Made by a program: the position numbers and the translations under genes
DNA from: Capitulum mitella
Taxonomy: Eukaryota; Arthropoda; Thecostraca; Pollicipedomorpha; Pollicipedidae
NCBI GenBank assembly: GCA_030062745.1
Contig: CP099849.1
Span: 21,750,144 to 21,814,143 of the forward strand
DNA length: 64,000 nucleotides
Direction: 5' to 3'
Shown: positions 57,565 to 64,000 of the stretch, piece after piece
Numbering within the stretch: the stretch's first letter is position 1
Layout of the letters: each line of letters opens with the position of its first letter
Notes under the pieces: generated by a model
Seen by the model: only the letters and a program-made list of their open reading frames with translations
Database searches by the model: none
What the model was told of the DNA's origin: nothing

Positions 57565-59949
57565 GTGAGAAGTCGTCCTTGCCTTGATGTCTCTTCTCTA
57601 ATTTATCCGAAGCTACCGATCTTGCAGCAACATATATCTATCTTTATAACACCTGGGGAATGGGAGAGGAAGGAGGCTAACATCGAAGTGCGTCGATTCT
57701 GGTTGCCTTGTACAAACAGTGGCTATCCATAGTACAAAGTAATAGTCGGCAGCATATCTGGATACCTTTACTTCTTTTCCAATTCAGTCGTGTGTGTTAT
57801 AACGCCGTTTTGCCTTTCATCCCGTTCCTCATAGTGCCAACATCTATTCATGTCTATCTACCTTAAAAGCCCTCGTCTAGCATTGACTGTCTTTTCGTGA
57901 TGTCACTGTTGGTTTCTGTGACTTTCTCATCACCCGTTGTGAGAAAGGGAGCTAAACGTGTAGACTTTAAATTTGTTTTGGGTCATTTACCCTAGGAACA
58001 TGGTTGATCCCTCTATTCCTCTCTTGTTTAATTGGCTTTCACTGACAGTGTTTTCTAACAGATCAAATCTGACTTTGTTAAACACTTCCTACTTCTTGAA
58101 ACTGACGGTCTGAGTGATGGAAGATGCCAGAAGATTTCGCAGATTCCTTCCCCTTCTTGGCCGACGTCCAAAATTACTCATAAGAAGCAATGTACTCGTA
58201 ATGGTGTGACCTGGTCGTAACTTAAAATGCTGCTTAAATTCGCCGCAATCATTTAGTCTCAACTCACCAAATTTAAAGTTTTAGAGCCAAGTGAAGGTGT
58301 TTACGAGAAATCCCGCTAACAAGGACCACTCCACCTTCTTTGGAAACGGGCCAATTAAAATTTCCTAATGAGCTTCCTGAAGAAACTTCGGGTCTTGCTG
58401 TGATGGGAGTGGCCCCGTTCTTTGATTAACTCTTTATGAGCATTGGTGCTTGATCTCGGGAGACGAGATACCCACAACAGAAGGGCCCAGTCGTGGTTCA
58501 GCCGCGGTATATACATATCTTTGTTTGTGAGGAGCCGGCTACACTGTATCTCTGTTTCATCGGTGGTCCGTGGGAATATCTGCATTACTAGTTAGTGATG
58601 CAAAGAACTTCCCGCAGTTTGCCAATAGTATGTCTGTCAACATTACCTCACCAAAGTTCGATAGGATGGTATGGTGAAAGTAATTTAGGAAGCACATGTG
58701 TGTAGCAGCGCCCTTAAATCTGGTACTGCAAAACCCTAGAATTTAGTAGTCACATTACCCTCAAATCACGTTCTTCTGACCAGAGTGCCTCGGGAAATTT
58801 CTTTCCTGTTAACACCATCGCGCGCATGTCGAAATTTTTCAAAGCTGATAGGAAGGATATCTGCATGACCTGCACATGATTCTTTAAGGCACGAGGTTTT
58901 AATGATCATTGATGCACCTTCTACGGCAACGATTGGGCCAGGAAGCTGACGGATGTATTCCAGCCGGCACGGTACTCGGCTGTGATTGGTCGGCCTTATA
59001 GTGGCGGAACTGGTTGATTGACCCTGGGCCATTTAGCGTTGCGCGTACCTGCTGCGGCGACTCAGCGGCGCCATCACTCGAGCAGCGCATCTCGCAGGAT
59101 CCGATACGTTTACGGAGCCATCGGGAATCGAGCGCGGGACCTGTTCATTCCGGGACGGACGGACGGCGCCTCTGTCGGCGCCGGGGAGGGTCCGCGATGG
59201 GTGATGGGCCGGTGAACGGGTCCCGGTCGTCTGATAAGCACTCGGTCTCTCGATCGGCCACGCCGCCGCCCTGATTCCCGCAATCCATCACGGGAACAGA
59301 GGTGATCTAATTCGGCCGACAGCCCGCGGCCCCGGGCGGTCGCCGGCCCTGTTTTGTATGCATGGCTGCCGCGAGGCGAATGGTGGCAGTTGCTGGTGCC
59401 ACCGTGACGCATGTAAGGCAGAATAGAAGTGTCTGATACCGGGAAGGCATGTGCTAGTCTTCGTCAGGTGGAAGACTACCTTTGCCGCGGGAAAAGAACA
59501 TTGGGCTTTGCTGTCACCTCAGTGTTGTCTCTGCACGTGCTCCTCGTACTAATTTCTAATTCCCTTTTACTTCGTTCGGTTAGGCGCTAAGTCTTTGGCG
59601 TGCTCTGCGTGGTGTTTTTGGATTTCGCTCCACTTCAGTCATTTCCACTTGTGGCGAACCCCGGCACGAACTCGCCGAGCGTTGGACGGTGTCCTCGTTG
59701 GACGCGTCTTTCAACAGCAGCGTCCCATTTCCACTTTGGACCTCATCCATCTTTACTGGGCGTGGTGCTCGCCTGTGTCGGTGCCCGGACGTCTAGCCGG
59801 CCGGCACGGCGTGGATAATTGATGCGCTTGTCCTTTGGAACTGGTCCCGTGTCTGCGGTTCTCACGTGGTGTTTCACGCCGGGTGATTCCCGTCACCGCC
59901 CACGCGTCGGCAGGGCCATCGCTTGTCAACGCCGCCCGTGCTGTTTCAG
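57565..59949 (+). other. GPCR intron D-E (2.4 kb)
   Basis: Nothing recognisable from 57565 to about 59030. A CpG-rich block follows (59030-59345). No transposon ends were found. Confidence 0.7.
59030..59345. promoter_or_regulatory. CpG-rich block in intron D-E
   Basis: CG-dense sequence. Overlapping frames on both strands (78-100 codons) show no domains. Role unknown. Confidence 0.25.
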
Positions 59950-60076
59950 AAAGCTGCGTTCCTGCCCGAGGACGAACCTGCACACGCACCTGTTCGTGTC
60001 GTTCATCCTCAAGTCCGGCATGTGGTTCGCCATGGACAGCGTGTCTGAAGACTGGCTGAATCCCGGATACAGTGGG
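59950..60076 (+). CDS. Family B1 GPCR, exon E (ICL1, TM2)
   Basis: One base completing the Arg codon plus 42 codons, acceptor TTTCAG and donor GTGAGT. KLRSCPRTNLHTHLFVSFIL is the family signature of ICL1 and TM2 (compare the LxCxRxxxHxxLFxSFxL pattern of calcitonin, PTH and DH31 receptors). It is followed by KSGMWFAMDSVSEDWLNP, the end of TM2 and start of extracellular loop 1. An extra Ser sits between the Leu-Arg and the conserved Cys. It ends in phase 0. The next exon should carry the TM3 Cys and a WxxxEGLYL-like motif; I did not find it before 64000, so the gene is 3'-truncated by the window. The ligand cannot be assigned from sequence; a diuretic-hormone-31/calcitonin-like or PTH-like peptide is the natural guess. 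Confidence 0.92.
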
Positions 60077-61284
60077 GTGAGTGGAGCCGAAGTGTTGCAG
60101 ATGGTGTTGTGTCGGTACACTGCTGGGTCGGCAGGGACGGGGATGAATGTTGGAATTAGCATTAGGATTGGAATTAGGACTGAGGTGGCCTGCCGTGATC
60201 CAGTGAAAATGTATATGTATGGTCAGTCACAGGCGGGACGCTACAGTGCCGTTGCCTTTACCCGGAATCGCCTGATAGCAAACGCTGTGGCATCTGAAGT
60301 TGCTTCACTGAGAAAACAATATGAAAACATCTTACAAACATACCTATTTTAAACCAGGCTTGGGCGTCACATTCTAGCTTGAGTTCTCTCCTGAAGCTCT
60401 TGGTAAACCAACTTACCACGCGGAATTCAGAGCTCATTGTAAACCAGTAAATGTTCTATAATAACCACTCAAAAAGGCGGCACATGGTGAGAAGGTCTGC
60501 TGGTCTCACGGTTGCGTATAAATCACGACGTGTTTTGGCGCGCATGCAGCAGCTCGAGCTAGCGAACTTGAATCGGCGACGTTGAACGAACAGTTAACTT
60601 TCATTGGCGTTTGTGATGAGGTGGCTGAGTGAAGTGGTCGGCTTGAGGAGGTTGTAGGATGCGGTCAGGCGTGACAAGCCAAGCCAGACGTTCTGTGGGG
60701 TTTTCCGACAGACGTGAAAGTAGATGGTGAGGCATTTGACGTGAAAATGTTTTTTCATAGAGATGTGTTTCTCATTTTGGAGTTTTGTCATGGCTAACTG
60801 CAGGAATTACAGGAAATGGAGGTGATTCGACAGTTCTGTTACGAGCACTGTGCAATGATTTCACAGTCCTGTTCACATTGTGTCGACGATAAAGAGGCCC
60901 AGAGTGCACCGTGCAGGCATGCTGGACGAAAGGTGACGCGCTACTTAAACCTCAAACTGGGGGCGGATAGTTCGATTGCTCTGGTACCAGTGCGAAAATA
61001 CAGGGAAGCGATTCTGTATTTCTGCGTTCCCGACATGACGCCGGGGCTATAATTTCTTATCTGTTTGTTCCTGGCGCAACATTCTTGTGATTTTTTTGGC
61101 TGTTCGCGCAGCAGTAGCAGTGTCATCACTCGACGACCGTCACCAGCTCAGCGTCGTTTCGCCTTAGCACATTTAAAGTGCGATTCTTTGTCTCTTAGAT
61201 CACGGCTTTAAAGTAGGACACTGAAATCTGAAGGTGGGGTATGGTGAGAATGGCGTTGGACATTGAGACCAGTGGCCATTTTCG

Positions 61285-61527
61285 CTGAGAAAAAAAATGA
61301 GAACCGCACCCGTTCTTAGAGACAGGTAGGGATTCTCATTTTCTTTATTCAAATCAGACCACGCATTTTCAGTAGCTATGGGAGACTAAAACGCGTGGTG
61401 CATTTGAAAACGATTTCAGTCGAGACTGGTGCCTGAAGTCATGCGAAACCACCTGGTTTCACCCGAAACCCGTTCAAGGTGGTTTCATCGGTCTCTGAGA
61501 CCGTCTACCAGTTTCACTTTTTCTCAG
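61285..61527. mobile_element. 243-bp inverted-repeat element (CTGAGAAAAA ends)
   Basis: Left end CTGAGAAAAAAAATGAGAAC; reverse-complemented right end CTGAGAAAAAGTGAAACTGG. An inner hairpin GAAACCACCT/AGGTGGTTTC (61445-61454, 61477-61486) adds to the fold. No convincing target duplication. Probably a MITE. Confidence 0.55.
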
Positions 61528-62051
61528 TGTTGGCAGCAGTCCAAGAGCAACCAAACTTTATGTGATGTAAGGGCGATCTAGCTTTGCGAAAGCGTTTTTC
61601 CCGTGGGCTCGGATCGTTGAGGCAAACTCTGTGTGAGGACGTTGTGCCGAAGGTGGCGTCGTATTGATTATATGAGCTGATTGACCAGTTAACCGGATTA
61701 TGCGGGCCATTGTCTCGACCCATTTCGATTACAGAATGGATCACGGAACGAATTGGATTGATAGAACGTTGTTCCCGGGTATCCTAGGCCCCTCGGGTTT
61801 GAATTTGATAAACGAACCTTTGTCATTCATTTACCACAGGCATCCTTTGTATTCCAAGTTCTGGTCATCGTTGGTGGTTGGCCAGTATTGCTGGCTGCCG
61901 TGCTATTTGTTTATGTGGTGCAAAGGCAGGTGTCACTGCCAGGAGCCAGGTGAACGGATTTAAATTGTGAACAGCTGCTGACCGTTTTAATGGTTCGTTT
62001 CATCCACGTGAAACCGGTATGGTTACCGGATAGTCTTTGTATGGCGGAATA

Positions 62052-62350
62052 GCGAATAACAAAAAATGTCGAACGCAAAATGTCGAACAGGAGAAATTGT
62101 CGATGGAGGTACATTCAGAAGCACAAATATCGAACGACAAATTGTCGGGCTCGAATAAATACCAAACAGACATTTATCCACATTTTTTTAAATCTTGATA
62201 ATAGTTTAAAGGAAATGCATTTTGAGAAACGGAAATATATCTATGACAAAATATCGAATGGAAAATAACGAACGCAAAATAACGAAACGGTGAAAACATC
62301 GGCCCTAATAAAGATAGAAAGGCTATGATATCGAATGACAAAATATTACC
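62052..62350. repeat. Degenerate TCGAA/CAAAATNTCGAA repeats
   Basis: Variants of (A)ATNTCGAA(C/T)G(A/G)(C/A)AAAAT recur at 62067-62145 and 62245-62350, with an AT-rich spacer. Period about 15-18 bp but irregular. Confidence 0.6.
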
Positions 62351-64000
62351 AAGTGATCTGAAGGTATGGTGCAGGGTCAGGTATCGAAGGCTGCCGTCGC
62401 ATAAGAAAATATGAAGTGAAATGAAATGATGAAGACCTTCGTCTGTGTAGACCACCGACGGTGTTTAAGTCTGTTTTGTTTTCTGTTTTCCGTTTTCCGT
62501 TGTTTAGAGAGGGGGGAGATAAGCTATCCTTTCTGGTGATAACACTTGGATGTCGGCTGCATTTTTTCATTTCGGTTCGGGGAGACGTCTCTTCTCCAAA
62601 CTGTGGTCCAAGAGGGCCGCAAATGCACTTACAAAGTCCGAGATCAAAGCTTTCGATACCACTAAGTGACGGGCGAGTGAAACACTATCACCGCAGCCAA
62701 AAAGACACAGGGTGCCACTGATCGTCGTCTAATGCAGTCCCGCAGCGCAGCTTTGACAGCTCAGAGGCGCAATTGACTCCGGTCGCTTGGATCGTTCCCA
62801 CCCGCCGGCAGCACTAAAGTTCACGTCTCAGTTTGGACGGGTGGTTGACGGTGCTTCCTCAACGAAATCAGACGAGGCATAGCGTGAAAACGACCAAAAA
62901 GTGCTCATAGCGATAGGCCGCTAGCAGCCCCTTAAATGGCCATTCACAAATGCCTCGTTTACGCTTTTTGATGCTCGCGCCTGCTATAACAGACTGATCA
63001 AAAGCAAGTCAAGTCCGAAAACCTGGAATCGACACTTACTGATACCCCGTCAGCTTGCGATGCATAAGAGAAAACACTTAACTGTGTGAAATCTCAAGTG
63101 CAGGCAGTCTATTCTTTGTCTTTTCTCTTGTCCCTGTTTTCTTGTTTCCGACTCGGATGACTTCTTAAAAGTTTCTACCGGTGACGAGTCAAGAATGATT
63201 ATAGTGCTGCCTTCATTACGGCATAGAGGGGCGCTCTTGTGGGTAGGTGACGCAGATCATTAACATTGTACGTTATAATACAGACAAGGCGCAGATTTTA
63301 CATATCATGTAATGACAGGTACAAAGCGATTATACTTTTAGTGGCGTTTGCAGCACGTTAAATTTTCTTCCACAAAATCAGCCGTTACCTGGAACTGCGC
63401 AACCGGGTGTGGGGGTCGGAGGCTATGCAACAAGCTCTGCTTAGCATGGGCTCGACCCCTAACATCCCTAGACCCTGCCATACCACTCGGATCAAATTTG
63501 TAAAATAAAACTACAAGAAAAAAAACGGATAATACGAAAGTTTTTCTCTCCGTTTTACTTAAGATCACTTGTTATAACACATGGAGTCGTGCGTACATGT
63601 CACCGTTCAACGCAACAGGGCGCAGGATATTTCCATTCGCCAGCCGACGTTCACGTGGCCACAAATTGGGAGACCACCTCGTCACCTGACTGGCTACGCC
63701 CTGGTCACCGCTCGAAGGCCACGCGCAGACCTGAAGCCCGTGACTGTTGCGGGCCTGACTGAATCGACACCGGTGCCGGCCGCGAATTACCAGCGTTCGG
63801 CAGCTGCCTCTGGGGCTCTCCTTTGGCAGCACGTGCGGACCCGGACCCCGGCCCCTGCGGGCTGGCGCTGGCCTGGCGGTGGCGCCTGTCAGAGCGCAGC
63901 TGGCCCGTGTAGCCGGCGACCGCGAGCTCAAACGGCTCCGCCGCTGGCTTTGATGCTCAGGCGGAACGTTATTGGATCGCCACGTCCATAGCCGCCCATG

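Larger units (their letters stand above)
60077..64000 (+). other. Intronic sequence after the last GPCR exon seen
   Basis: I searched + strand frames for a TM3-type motif and found none. The frame at 61700-61963 contains QYCWLP but lacks the rest of the family pattern. The stretch holds a small inverted-repeat element (61285-61527) and a TCGAA-type degenerate repeat (62052-62350). From 62720 to 64000 I see only anonymous sequence, CpG-rich near 63750-63960. Confidence 0.55.

Noticed and set aside
61700-61963. Candidate TM3 exon of the receptor (QYCWLP)
   Set aside because: Lacks the rest of the family B1 TM3 signature and a suitable acceptor in phase 0.
1-64000. CRISPR arrays, bacterial operons, phage or biosynthetic clusters
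   Set aside because: The repeats are microsatellites, minisatellites and transposon ends; coding is intron-split and animal-type.

Overview
This is a eukaryotic, animal nuclear window, most likely from an arthropod with a large, repeat-rich genome. The evidence is multi-exon coding sequence with GT-AG introns of 0.8 to 10.9 kb, TA/CA/GA microsatellites, and relics of Tc1, mariner, hAT-like, piggyBac-like and Penelope-like elements. I could not separate crustacean from chelicerate. No bacterial operon, rRNA gene, CRISPR array or phage gene is present. Nearly all computed open frames are chance frames or read through microsatellites and introns.

One host gene is supported: five + strand exons (42488-42663, 45498-45610, 56498-56665, 57470-57564, 59950-60076) of a family B1 (secretin-type) GPCR of the calcitonin/DH31/PTH-receptor kind. 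All four internal junctions keep phase. Joined, they give the six-cysteine hormone-binding domain, TM1 and TM2. The signal-peptide end and TM3-TM7 are not found; the downstream exons should lie beyond 64000.

The 42 kb upstream is a transposon graveyard. It holds a mariner relic (10099-11520), a 2.4 kb hAT-like element (12428-14834), an old minus-strand transposase-like pseudogene (24110-26598), a Tc1-like element (27211-30226), a second 2.2 kb hAT-like element (36732-38973) and two copies of a 153/154-bp MITE (8263-8415, 39046-39199). Three of the relics carry a later insertion: 380 bp with an 8-bp duplication in the mariner, 272 bp with an 8-bp duplication in the pseudogene, and 1189 bp with TTAA in the Tc1 element. 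In each, removing the insert and one duplication restores the host element's reading frame, which fixes the order of events.

The long second GPCR intron (45611-56497) holds a tRNA-Met-like SINE, another MITE, one of two inverted copies of a dispersed repeat (the other is at 4395), and a Penelope-like 3' end followed by three terminal-repeat copies arranged forward-inverse-forward. These copies keep a hairpin-GAAAC signature that may be a decayed hammerhead ribozyme. CpG-rich blocks (8500-9030, 15123-15340, 20330-20650, 34900-35130, 37960-38230, 53990-54425, 59030-59345) and an E-box cluster (19870-19961) are the main candidate regulatory sequences.
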